Made by a program: the position numbers and the translations under genes
Shown: positions 1 through 7,637 of the stretch, in pieces
How positions within the stretch are numbered: position 1 is the stretch's first letter
Layout of the letters: each line of letters starts with the position of its first letter
The notes under the pieces: model-generated
Database searches by the model: none
Told to the model about the DNA's origin: nothing
Seen by the model: the letters and a program-made list of their open reading frames with translations, nothing else
NCBI GenBank assembly: GCA_020722645.1
Contig: DYKL01000032.1
Location: 1-16,929 of the forward strand
Direction of reading: 5' to 3'
Origin: Acetofilamentum sp.
GTDB taxonomy: Bacteria > Bacteroidota > Bacteroidia > Bacteroidales > JAFGUD01
DNA: 16,929 nt

Positions 1-225
1 GTTACATTCTACATTTAATTAATAATTTACATTTGTGCTTGTAACGATTTTTTTTGTTTCTACCACGAGTTGAAACTCGTGGTTATCATTATTTTAGTCC
101 TACTGACTATATTTATATCAGCATCTTAATATTGCGGAATAGAGAGTTTTTAAATTTATATTTTTATTGAGTTATTAAGTTTGTCAGTTTCAATTATGCA
201 TAATTCACTTTCAACTTTAAAGACT
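1..225. other. Gene-free left edge
   Basis: I see no credible coding frame on either strand here. The region holds a 22-bp perfect hairpin (62-83) and the left target duplication of the miniature element (218-225). The stretch downstream of sbcD, read on the minus strand, meets stops quickly: the first ATG on that strand, near 198-200, is followed by a stop after two codons. So no sbcC begins here. Confidence 0.6.
62..83. repeat. REP-like perfect hairpin
   Basis: ACCACGAGTT (62-71) and AACTCGTGGT (74-83) are perfect reverse complements separated by GA, giving a 10-bp arm palindrome (functionally an 8-bp stem with a 6-base loop, or similar). There is no U-tract on the plus side directly after it, and the nearest gene end is about 260 bp away, so a terminator role is not supported. 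Short palindromes of this form are often dispersed REP-type repeats in Bacteroidota genomes. That assignment is inference, since only one copy is in the window. Confidence 0.45.
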
Positions 226-334
226 GGTATAGTTTAAACCTCTTGATTTTGTCGGTGGGGAGACCGACAAAAGCTTGTATTACAGACATTTCAGGTGTCC
301 GCACCTGAAATTTCAACGGTTTTAAACCATGACC
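226..334 (+). mobile_element. MITE-like element, copy A (109 bp)
   Basis: The ends form an imperfect terminal inverted repeat: GGTATAGTTTAAACC (226-240) against GGTTTTAAACCATGACC (318-334). The element is flanked by a perfect 8-bp direct repeat, TAAAGACT (218-225 and 335-342), read as a target-site duplication. Inside are two hairpins: TTTTGTCGGT/ACCGACAAAA (247-256/263-272, loop GGGGAG) and ATTTCAGGTG/CACCTGAAAT (288-297/302-311, loop TCCG). It has no ORF, so it must have been moved by a transposase supplied elsewhere. A second copy in inverse orientation lies at 14248-14357 (about 88% identical by my alignment). The right duplication touches the sbcD stop codon. The parent family is unknown; GG-ended TIRs with 8-bp duplications occur in IS1595 and ISL3, among others. 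Confidence 0.82.
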
Positions 335-342
335 TAAAGACT

Positions 343-1575
343 TTATAGACTAAACTCATTTTCATCTTCATATAAATAATTTTCTATTAATTCTGTAAAA
401 GTAGTCTTTAATTCAATGTGTTTTTCGTGTTCTACATTTTCTAATATCTTATCAAAAAGTTGTGAAGGTTCGATATCTTTAATTGATATATTTTTTTTGA
501 ATTTTTTTTCGATATCTTCCTGCATTTGCAAAAAATTGTATTTTAGTTTAATAATTTCAATTTCTTTTGCTGATTCTCTAAGCTTTTCTATTTTAAACTG
601 CATTTCAGGGTCAAATTTTTCTTCAATTATTTCAACTGATGCCCAAGCTTTTAAATCTGAATTGTCTGAATAATTCTTTATTTTTTCTAAAATTTCAACA
701 AATGTGCCTTTTATTTGGATTAAATTCCTGAAAACCGGAATATATTCTATTTTTATGTTACAATTACCATTCAGAAGATTAACTATCACAACTTGTTTTT
801 TGTTTTTAGTTTCATCAAAACTTAGATGAATAGGGCTTCCGCAATATCTTGCATTTTCACTTTTCCCTATTTTGTACGGTTTATGAATATGCCCCAAAGC
901 TAAATAATCATAAAATTCAGGTATCTGCGATTTACGAATTTGTTGCAAGTTCCCGACCATATAAGTTTCCTTCTCATCATTATCCATATCTTCCAAATCA
1001 CTTATAAAAAGATGTCCCGTAACAACAACAGGGATTTGTTTTTGTTTATAAACATCAACTTTCTGAGCTATTTCTTTATAAAAATTTTCCACACCTTTTG
1101 CGACCTGTTCAATTTTTTGGTCATAATCAAAACCGCTGATTGAAAACCTAATATCTTTTTCCCGCAAAAATGGCACAGCACAGACAATCATTTCAGTTTG
1201 GTTTTGTTGATTATCAATTTTTACAATCAAATCGTCAATATTATCAGTAACACCGCCAATGACGCTTATATTCATAACATTTAATAATTCTTTCGGGGCG
1301 TTTAAAGTTGAAACAGAATCGTGATTTCCGCCTGTAATTATAATATGTCGTAAATTCGTCTTACATAAATTATACAATGTCTTGTAATACAAAGACAAAG
1401 AAGAATTATTCGGGAAAGGACTGTCAAAAATATCACCTGCCACTACCAAAACATCAATATTTTGATTTTTTATCAAACTGATAAGCCATTCAGCAAAACA
1501 TTCGAATGTTTCATTCATCGACTTATCTTCAATTTTTCTTCCAATATGCCAATCAGATGTATGTAGTAACTTCAT
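343..1575 (-). CDS. sbcD: SbcD-like nuclease subunit (Mre11 family)
   Basis: This 410-residue protein is a calcineurin-like metallophosphoesterase of the SbcD/Mre11 family, the nuclease subunit of the SbcCD complex that cleaves DNA hairpins and processes double-strand ends. The metal-binding motifs are all present: SDWH (Asp8, His10), AGDIFD (Asp48), GGNHDS (Asn84, His85), TGHLF (His188) and GHIHKP (His229, His231). The rest (about 260-410) is the capping and C-terminal region, rich in Lys/Glu. Length is normal for SbcD. The start is the first ATG of the family N-terminus MKLLHTSDWH, with no visible Shine-Dalgarno. The usual partner gene sbcC does not follow within the 225 bases left after the inserted miniature element, so it is either further away or encoded elsewhere. 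The stop codon abuts the element's 8-bp duplication. The family is certain; partner and exact role are inferred. Confidence 0.93.
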   Translation of the reverse strand: MKLLHTSDWHIGRKIEDKSMNETFECFAEWLISLIKNQNIDVLVVAGDIFDSPFPNNSSLSLYYKTLYNLCKTNLRHIIITGGNHDSVSTLNAPKELLNVMNISVIGGVTDNIDDLIVKIDNQQNQTEMIVCAVPFLREKDIRFSISGFDYDQKIEQVAKGVENFYKEIAQKVDVYKQKQIPVVVTGHLFISDLEDMDNDEKETYMVGNLQQIRKSQIPEFYDYLALGHIHKPYKIGKSENARYCGSPIHLSFDETKNKKQVVIVNLLNGNCNIKIEYIPVFRNLIQIKGTFVEILEKIKNYSDNSDLKAWASVEIIEEKFDPEMQFKIEKLRESAKEIEIIKLKYNFLQMQEDIEKKFKKNISIKDIEPSQLFDKILENVEHEKHIELKTTFTELIENYLYEDENEFSL

Positions 1576-1576
1576 T

Positions 1577-1615
1577 TTAAAAAAGAATAAAAGCGATTTA
1601 TGAAGTTAAATCGCT
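1577..1615 (-). terminator. Intrinsic terminator after icd, overlapping sbcD leader
   Basis: On the minus strand AGCGATTTA (1615-1607), a 6-base loop and TAAATCGCT (1600-1592) form a 9-bp stem, followed directly by a T-rich run (about 1591-1579). It lies 58 bp after the icd stop. Its T-run ends only a few bases before the sbcD ATG (1575). It therefore takes up the whole ribosome-binding zone of sbcD. Confidence 0.8.
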
Positions 1616-1673
1616 GATATGCTGTATTTTATTAATCTTAGTTTTTTTAACTCAATAACTTACAACCAACAAC

Positions 1674-3905
1674 TTAAATAGAGTTGATAATTCTGTTAAA
1701 AGTTTCTGATGGACGCATCGCTTTTTGGGCTAATTCATCATCAGGTTTATAATAACCTCCAATATTAGTTGGTTTTCCTTCTGCATCTGCAATTTCTTTT
1801 AAAATTACATCTTCATTTTTTATTAATTGTTCAGAAGTTTTGGTAAATTTTTCTTTAAATTCGAAATCCTCATTTTGTAATGATAAAGCTTTCGCCCAAT
1901 ATTGAGCTAAGAAAAAATGTGTACCTCTGTTATCTAATTCGCCGGCATTTCTTGAAGGTGATTTTTGATTTTCAAGGTATTTTCCAATAGCTTCATCGAG
2001 AGTTTTTGCAAGAACAAGAGCTTTCTGATTATTATATTTATTGCCCAGATGTTCTAAAGAAACCTGAATAGCTAAAAATTCGCCCAGAGAATCCCATCTT
2101 AAGTGACCTTCTTCCAAAAACTGTTGTACGTGTTTAGGTGCCGAACCTCCTGCACCTGTTTCAAACAATCCTCCGCCATTCAATAAAGGAACTATAGAAA
2201 GCATTCTGGCGCTAGTACCTAATTCAAGAATCGGGAATAAATCGGTCAGGTAGTCTCTTAAAACATTTCCGGTAACTGATATTGTATCTTTACCTTCTCT
2301 TGTTCTTTGCAAAGTGTACCTCATTGCTTCGTCAGGAGATAAAATTTTAATTTCAAGACCATTCAAATCGTAAAATTCAAGATATTTCTTTACTTTTTCA
2401 ATAATTCTTGCATCGTGAGCTCTTTTATTGTCTAACCAGAAAATAGCTGGTGTACCTGTTACTTTTGCTCTGTTTACAGCTAATTTTACCCAGTCTTGAA
2501 CAGGAATGTCTTTCACTCTTGACATTCTCCAGATATCTCCTTTTTCAACAATATGTTCCATCATCAGATTGTTGTTTTCATCAACAACACGAACAAAACC
2601 ATCTTCGGGTACTTTAAAAGTAGTAGGATGAGAGCCGTATTCTTCTGCTTTTTGAGCCATTAACCCAACATTGGAAACACTTCCCATAGTTGCCGGGTTA
2701 AATTGTCCGAATTGTTTGCAATTTTCTATAACTTCTTGGTATATTGTCGAATAACATCTGTCCGGAATAACAGCTTTTGTTTCTTTGAGTTTTCCATCAG
2801 TTCCGTACATTTTGCCGCCGTCCCTTATAACAACCGGCATAGACGCATCAATAATGATATTGTTTGGAATATGCAGATTAGTAATACCTTTCTCAGTATC
2901 AACCATTGCCAATTCAGGTTTTGTTTTGTACAATTCCAAGATGTCTTTTTCTATTTCTTTCTGTTTATCTTCAGGCAAAATTTTGATTTTTTTGTACAAA
3001 TCGTCAATTCCGTTGTCAAAATTAACACCAAGTTCAGTTATTAAATTCTTGTATTTTTCAATAATTTCTTTGTAGAATACTTCAACAGCATATCCGAACA
3101 TAATTGGGTCGGAAACTTTCATCATTGTAGCTTTTAAATGCAACGAGAAGAGAATGTTCTGTTCTTTTGCTTCATTAATTTGCTCTTCGTAAAATTTTCT
3201 CAAAGAATTTTTACTCATAAAAGTTCCGTCCAACACTTCTAATGCTGAACTTTTCAGTCCGTCCTTTAAGATTTGTTCATTTCCGTTTTTATCTACAAAA
3301 ATTATTTTAAAACCAATTGCTTCAGGAGTTACAATAGATTTTTCGTTTCCGTAAAAATCATTTGAATCCATAAACGAAACATGAGTTTTAGAACTTTTTT
3401 CCCAAGGTTTCATCATTTTATGAGGATTCTTTTTAGCAAATTCTTTCACGGATTTAGAAGAACGTCTATCCGAATTGCCCTGTCTAAGAACAGGATTAAC
3501 AGCACTACCTAAAATTTTGGCAAATTTTTCCGATAATTCTTTAGAATTCTCTGAATTTGTGTCTTTCGGGTAATCAGGTATTGCATAACCTTTTTTTTGT
3601 AATTCTTTTATTGCTTCTTTTAATTGAGGAATAGTGGCACTAATATTAGGCAGTTTAATAATGTTTGTATCTTCTTTCATTGTTAATTCGCCTAACTTAT
3701 TCAAATAATCAGGTGTTTTCTGATTTTCTTTTAAATATTCCGAAAAATTTGCAATTATTCTTCCTGCAAGAGAAATATCTGCGGTTTCAACTTCGATATT
3801 TGCATATTTGATAAACGAATTTACTATCGGAAGTAATGAATATGAAGCCAAAGCAGGTGCTTCATCAATTTTAGTCCAAATAATTTTTGATTTTTCTGTT
3901 GTCAT
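1674..3905 (-). CDS. icd: Monomeric NADP-dependent isocitrate dehydrogenase
   Basis: This 743-residue protein matches the monomeric IDH class (Azotobacter vinelandii IDH type, about 740 residues), unrelated in length to the 400-residue homodimeric enzyme. It oxidises and decarboxylates isocitrate to 2-oxoglutarate with NADP+ in the TCA cycle. Visible family signatures are the N-terminal KIIWTKIDEAPALASYSLLP, the substrate-binding stretch NPVLRQGNSDRR (Arg141, Arg147), HLKATMMK (Lys258), DASMP, and RDYLTD followed by the Gly-rich LLNGGGLFETGAGGSAPKH. No gap or frameshift is seen. The ATG at 3905 is the family start. A well-formed promoter lies at 3944-3972 and an intrinsic terminator follows the gene, so it looks monocistronic. 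It is divergent from the glycogen operon. Confidence 0.96.
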   Translation of the reverse strand: MTTEKSKIIWTKIDEAPALASYSLLPIVNSFIKYANIEVETADISLAGRIIANFSEYLKENQKTPDYLNKLGELTMKEDTNIIKLPNISATIPQLKEAIKELQKKGYAIPDYPKDTNSENSKELSEKFAKILGSAVNPVLRQGNSDRRSSKSVKEFAKKNPHKMMKPWEKSSKTHVSFMDSNDFYGNEKSIVTPEAIGFKIIFVDKNGNEQILKDGLKSSALEVLDGTFMSKNSLRKFYEEQINEAKEQNILFSLHLKATMMKVSDPIMFGYAVEVFYKEIIEKYKNLITELGVNFDNGIDDLYKKIKILPEDKQKEIEKDILELYKTKPELAMVDTEKGITNLHIPNNIIIDASMPVVIRDGGKMYGTDGKLKETKAVIPDRCYSTIYQEVIENCKQFGQFNPATMGSVSNVGLMAQKAEEYGSHPTTFKVPEDGFVRVVDENNNLMMEHIVEKGDIWRMSRVKDIPVQDWVKLAVNRAKVTGTPAIFWLDNKRAHDARIIEKVKKYLEFYDLNGLEIKILSPDEAMRYTLQRTREGKDTISVTGNVLRDYLTDLFPILELGTSARMLSIVPLLNGGGLFETGAGGSAPKHVQQFLEEGHLRWDSLGEFLAIQVSLEHLGNKYNNQKALVLAKTLDEAIGKYLENQKSPSRNAGELDNRGTHFFLAQYWAKALSLQNEDFEFKEKFTKTSEQLIKNEDVILKEIADAEGKPTNIGGYYKPDDELAQKAMRPSETFNRIINSI

Positions 3906-3943
3906 ATTTTTGTTTTTATTTAATTTCGTTACAAATTTTTTTA

Positions 3944-3972
3944 CAAATGTAAAAATTATTTTAATCGTGCAA
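3944..3972 (-). promoter_or_regulatory. Candidate Bacteroidota promoter for icd
   Basis: On the minus strand TTG (3972-3970) is followed by 18 bp and then TACATTTG (3951-3944), an exact fit to TAnnTTTG. This places the start of transcription about 30 bases upstream of the ATG at 3905. The motif is seen; its activity is inferred. Confidence 0.6.
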
Positions 3973-3996
3973 TATTCTTTTTTAAAAAGAAAAAAA

Positions 3997-4026
3997 TTGT
4001 CAAATATTAATTTTCAGTTAATTTTG
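3997..4026 (+). promoter_or_regulatory. Candidate promoter of the glycogen operon
   Basis: TTG (3997-3999), a 19-bp spacer and TAATTTTG (4019-4026) fit the Bacteroidota TTG/TAnnTTTG pattern. That would give a leader of about 65 bases. A second exact -7 box, TATTTTTG (4059-4066), lies nearer the gene but has no TTG at the right distance. The site does not overlap the divergent icd promoter. Confidence 0.58.
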
Positions 4027-4097
4027 ACAAAATAAATTTTTTTTATGTTTTTATTGAGTATTTTTGTAAATTCGTATAATTTCATAAATCCTTAATT

Positions 4098-6044
4098 ATG
4101 AGTTACTTAAAATTTGACAAAAAACAATTAGTTAATTTAAACTATTCTTTAAAAAGAGAACTTATACGTTCAAACCGAGCTGGTTCTTATGCCAGCACAA
4201 CTATTACATTCTGTAATACAAGAAAATATCACGGGCTATTAATCTGCCCGTTGGAATATTTAGATGGTGAAAAACACGTTTTAATTTCTTCATTAGATGA
4301 AACTATTATACAAAGAGAAAAAGAATTTCATTTAGGGAGTCGTAAATATCGTCAGGAATATCATCCATTAGGTCATAAATATATTGATGATTTCAACTCC
4401 GAGCCAATTCCGACACATATATATCGTGTAGGAGGTGTAAAACTGAAAAAAGAAATTTTGTTGTCTCAGGAAGAAGAACAAATTCTGATAAGATATACTT
4501 TGTTAGAAGCTCATTCTCCTACAAGAATTCGTTTCCAGCCTTATCTTGCTTTCCGACAAATACACAAACTAAGTAAAGCAAATATGGATGTATGCACAAA
4601 ATTTGAACCTGTCGAAAACGGAATAAAAGTTAAATTGTACAATGGTTATCCTTATTTGTACTTGCAAACTTCTAAAAAATTTGATTACACTCACGCTCCG
4701 GACTGGTATTATAATGTTCATTATCTTGAAGAAGAATCAAGAGGTTACGAATCCACTGAAGATTTAATGGCAATTGGCTTTTTTGAAGCCGACATTGAAA
4801 AAGGGAAAAGTATTATTTTTGCAGCCGGAACAAAAGAAACTGATTCCAAATCACTTAACCGAAGGTTTACTGCTGAGATTAACAAAAGAACTCCCAGAAA
4901 CAGTTTCGAAAACAACTTAGAGAATGCCGCACAGCAATTTTTTGTAAAAAAAGAAAACAAAATATATATAAATGCCGGTTTTCCATGGTTCGGAATATGG
5001 TCACGAGACACTTTTATTTCTTTGCCAGGACTTACATTGTCAAGAAACGACGATAAAACAGCCAAGACAATTATTGACACTATGTCAAAAGAATTACGTA
5101 ACGGATTATTTCCGAATGTTGGTCTTGGACAAACAGCAGATACAAATTCTGTTGATGCACCACTTTGGTATATTTGGTCAATTCAAAAATACGTAGAACA
5201 TACGGGTTCTTATGCCGGAATCTGGAAAGAATACGGACAAAAAATTACCGAAATTCTTGATGCGTACAAAGAAGGTACAAATTCAGGTATTGAAATGAAA
5301 GACAATTTTTTAATCTATGCCGGCATACATGGAAAAGCTCTGACTTGGATGGACGCTGTTGTTGACGGAAAGCCCGTTACCCCTAGAATCGGGTTTGATG
5401 TTGAAATTAACGCTTTATGGTATAATGCCGTTTGTTTTGCTTTGGATTTGGCTAAAAAATCACACAATAAATTATTCGTTGAAAATTATGAAGATTTACC
5501 GGAAAAAATTAAAAATTCATTTATTAACACTTTCTGGGATGAAAAAAGAAGCTATTTAGCTGATTTTGTTAATGAACAGGAAATAAATATTGATGTCAGA
5601 CCAAATCAGATTTTTGCCACATCTTTACCTTATATAATGTTGACAGAAGAACAATGTCAAAAAGTATTAAAAACAGTTGAAAATGAACTGCTTACACCAA
5701 AAGGAATCAGGACATTATCTCCAAAAAACCCAAAATACAAAGGCAGGTACGAAGGTGACCAATCATCAAGGGATAATGCATACCATCAAGGTACTGTTTG
5801 TCCCTGGCTACTTGGACATTTTACAGAAGGCTATCTGAAAATATACGGTAAAAGAGGCATACGACTAATTGAGAAAATTTACCATTCATTCGAAGTAGAA
5901 ATGACTAACGCCGGAATAGGCTCTATTTCAGAAATATACGACGGAGATCCGCCACACGAAGCAAAAGGAGCTATTTCACAAGCTTGGAGTGTTGCTGAAA
6001 TACTAAGAATAAAAACTTTGATTGATAAAATTTCAAATAAGTAA
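4098..6044 (+). CDS. Glycogen debranching enzyme (GH133 amylo-alpha-1,6-glucosidase)
   Basis: This 648-residue protein removes alpha-1,6 branches from glycogen in the cytoplasm. An N-terminal beta-rich GDE_N domain (about 15-240; SNRAGSYASTT, NTRKYHGLL) precedes a GDE_C (alpha/alpha)6 domain (about 275-640). The second domain shows GFPWFGIWSRDTFI (294-307), TADTNSVDAPLWY, TWMDAVVDGKPVTPR (Asp419), DVEINALWYNAV, RPNQIFA and SEIYDG (Glu612) near the end. By analogy with eukaryotic debranching enzymes, Asp419 and Glu612 are the likely catalytic pair; this is inference. There is no signal peptide and no separate GH13 transferase half, as in most bacterial members. It is the first gene of the operon, 91 bp before the next gene. 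Its start is set by the conserved N-terminus, and no Shine-Dalgarno is seen. Confidence 0.93.
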   Translation: MSYLKFDKKQLVNLNYSLKRELIRSNRAGSYASTTITFCNTRKYHGLLICPLEYLDGEKHVLISSLDETIIQREKEFHLGSRKYRQEYHPLGHKYIDDFNSEPIPTHIYRVGGVKLKKEILLSQEEEQILIRYTLLEAHSPTRIRFQPYLAFRQIHKLSKANMDVCTKFEPVENGIKVKLYNGYPYLYLQTSKKFDYTHAPDWYYNVHYLEEESRGYESTEDLMAIGFFEADIEKGKSIIFAAGTKETDSKSLNRRFTAEINKRTPRNSFENNLENAAQQFFVKKENKIYINAGFPWFGIWSRDTFISLPGLTLSRNDDKTAKTIIDTMSKELRNGLFPNVGLGQTADTNSVDAPLWYIWSIQKYVEHTGSYAGIWKEYGQKITEILDAYKEGTNSGIEMKDNFLIYAGIHGKALTWMDAVVDGKPVTPRIGFDVEINALWYNAVCFALDLAKKSHNKLFVENYEDLPEKIKNSFINTFWDEKRSYLADFVNEQEINIDVRPNQIFATSLPYIMLTEEQCQKVLKTVENELLTPKGIRTLSPKNPKYKGRYEGDQSSRDNAYHQGTVCPWLLGHFTEGYLKIYGKRGIRLIEKIYHSFEVEMTNAGIGSISEIYDGDPPHEAKGAISQAWSVAEILRIKTLIDKISNK

Positions 6045-6135
6045 ATATTGATAAAAAATTAAAATCATAAAAACTTATGAACAATCGATAAATAATAAAA
6101 ATTTAATACTATTTTTAAAGAAAAAAACATAATCT

Positions 6136-7581
6136 ATGAAAGTTTTAATGTTTGGGTGGGAATTTCCACCACACATATCAGGAGGATTAGGGACAGCAAG
6201 CTATGGACTAACCAAAGGACTATCAAAACAGAAAGATATTGAACTTATTTTTGTTGTTCCAAAACTTTTCGGAGATGAAGATTCGGGAGTTGCTAATTTA
6301 ATTGGAGCCGGAAATGTAAAAATGAATTTCAAAAAATCCAAGTACAATGATTTTTTCATAAAACAATCTATTTCAAAAATATCTGAGGAAATTGAAGTAC
6401 AGAAACTTCATACATTTGAAGAATTTATGAAAAAAATAACAAAAATTGAAATTAATTCTGTTCTTACTCCATATCTCAGCCTTGACAATTTTGAAGCATA
6501 TTTGAACAATCTTGGGATTGAAATTAAAGACATCAGAATTACTGAAAGCGGAAAAATAATTTATCTGGAAAACGGAGAATACAAAGAAATTCTACTGAAC
6601 AAGCTATCAAAAACAGAACAAACCGCAGAAGGTACATATAATTTTTCTGGTACTTACGGTGCAAATTTGATAGAAGAAGTACATAACTATGCAAAGATTG
6701 CATCAGAAATCGCTCAAAATTATGAATTTGATATTATACACGCTCACGACTGGTTAACATACCTTGCCGGAATTGAAGCGAAAAAGATTTCCGGAAAACC
6801 ACTTGTTATTCACGTTCACGCAACAGAATTTGACAGAAGCGGTGAAAACGTGAATCAGATTGTTTACGACATAGAAAAAGCCGGAATGGAAACAGCCGAC
6901 TCAATTATTACTGTGAGTAACCTGACAAAAAATATTGTTGTAAACAGGTACGGGATACCGGAAAAAAAAATAACTACAGTCTATAACGCAGTTGAACCCA
7001 TTGAAGAAGCAGAGAAAAGATATGTCAAAACCGTTGATGAAAAAATTGTAACTTTTTTAGGAAGAATTACATATCAAAAAGGACCTGAATATTTTATAGA
7101 AGCTGCAAAACTAGTATTAGATAAAACCGACAATGTTAGATTTGTTATGGCAGGAAGCGGCGATATGCTCAGAAGAATGATTAAACACGCAGCATCATTA
7201 AGGATGTCGGATAAATTTCATTTTACTGACTTTTTAAAAGGTGATGACGTTACAAGGATGTTTGCTATCTCAGATGTTTATGTAATGCCGTCAGTTTCAG
7301 AACCTTTTGGAATTTCGCCATTAGAAGCAATGCGTTCAAACGTACCGGTTATTATATCCAAACAATCTGGTGTAGCAGAAATTCTAAAACACGCCATTAA
7401 AGTTGATTTTTGGGATACACACGCAATTGCTGATGCAATATACGGTTTAGTTAGTTACGGCGCCTTGTCCAACATTTTCAAAAAATTCGGAAAATCAGAA
7501 GTTGACAACTTAAAATGGGAAAATGCTGCTATTAACGTTAAAATGGTTTATGAACATACATTAAACAACATACCGTTTTAA
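6136..7581 (+). CDS. GT4 family glycosyltransferase, glycogen-associated
   Basis: This 481-residue GT-B glycosyltransferase has GWEFPPHISGGLGTAS (7-22) as the N-terminal Gly-rich acceptor/donor loop, HAHDW (202-206), FLGRITYQKGP with Arg310 and Lys315 for the donor phosphates, and the E-x7-E motif SEPFGISPLEAM (Glu389, Glu397). It is a retaining enzyme resembling glycogen-synthase-like GT4/GT5 proteins. Residues about 45-175 form a long, poorly conserved stretch between the first Rossmann strands that looks larger than in many GT4 proteins. The donor (ADP- or UDP-glucose) and product cannot be read from the sequence. Its place between debranching enzyme and amylase suggests a role in alpha-glucan or maltooligosaccharide synthesis. 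Confidence 0.88.
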   Translation: MKVLMFGWEFPPHISGGLGTASYGLTKGLSKQKDIELIFVVPKLFGDEDSGVANLIGAGNVKMNFKKSKYNDFFIKQSISKISEEIEVQKLHTFEEFMKKITKIEINSVLTPYLSLDNFEAYLNNLGIEIKDIRITESGKIIYLENGEYKEILLNKLSKTEQTAEGTYNFSGTYGANLIEEVHNYAKIASEIAQNYEFDIIHAHDWLTYLAGIEAKKISGKPLVIHVHATEFDRSGENVNQIVYDIEKAGMETADSIITVSNLTKNIVVNRYGIPEKKITTVYNAVEPIEEAEKRYVKTVDEKIVTFLGRITYQKGPEYFIEAAKLVLDKTDNVRFVMAGSGDMLRRMIKHAASLRMSDKFHFTDFLKGDDVTRMFAISDVYVMPSVSEPFGISPLEAMRSNVPVIISKQSGVAEILKHAIKVDFWDTHAIADAIYGLVSYGALSNIFKKFGKSEVDNLKWENAAINVKMVYEHTLNNIPF

Positions 7582-7637
7582 TTCAAAATTTAAAATTCAA
7601 TAAAAATTTAATTACACATTACAAAATATATAAAAAT

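Noticed and set aside
1..45. GTTACA...TGTAAC palindromic ends as another miniature element
   Set aside because: The arms are only 6 bp and the sequence begins at the window edge, so no duplication can be seen; chance is likely in AT-rich DNA.
226..334. Copy A read as a riboswitch or terminator of sbcD
   Set aside because: The TIRs and the flanking 8-bp duplications explain the structure better. There is no run of T after the hairpins, and copy B lies in an unrelated place.
2703..3075. Plus-strand frames inside icd
   Set aside because: They lie wholly opposite conserved IDH motifs and have no recognisable family content.
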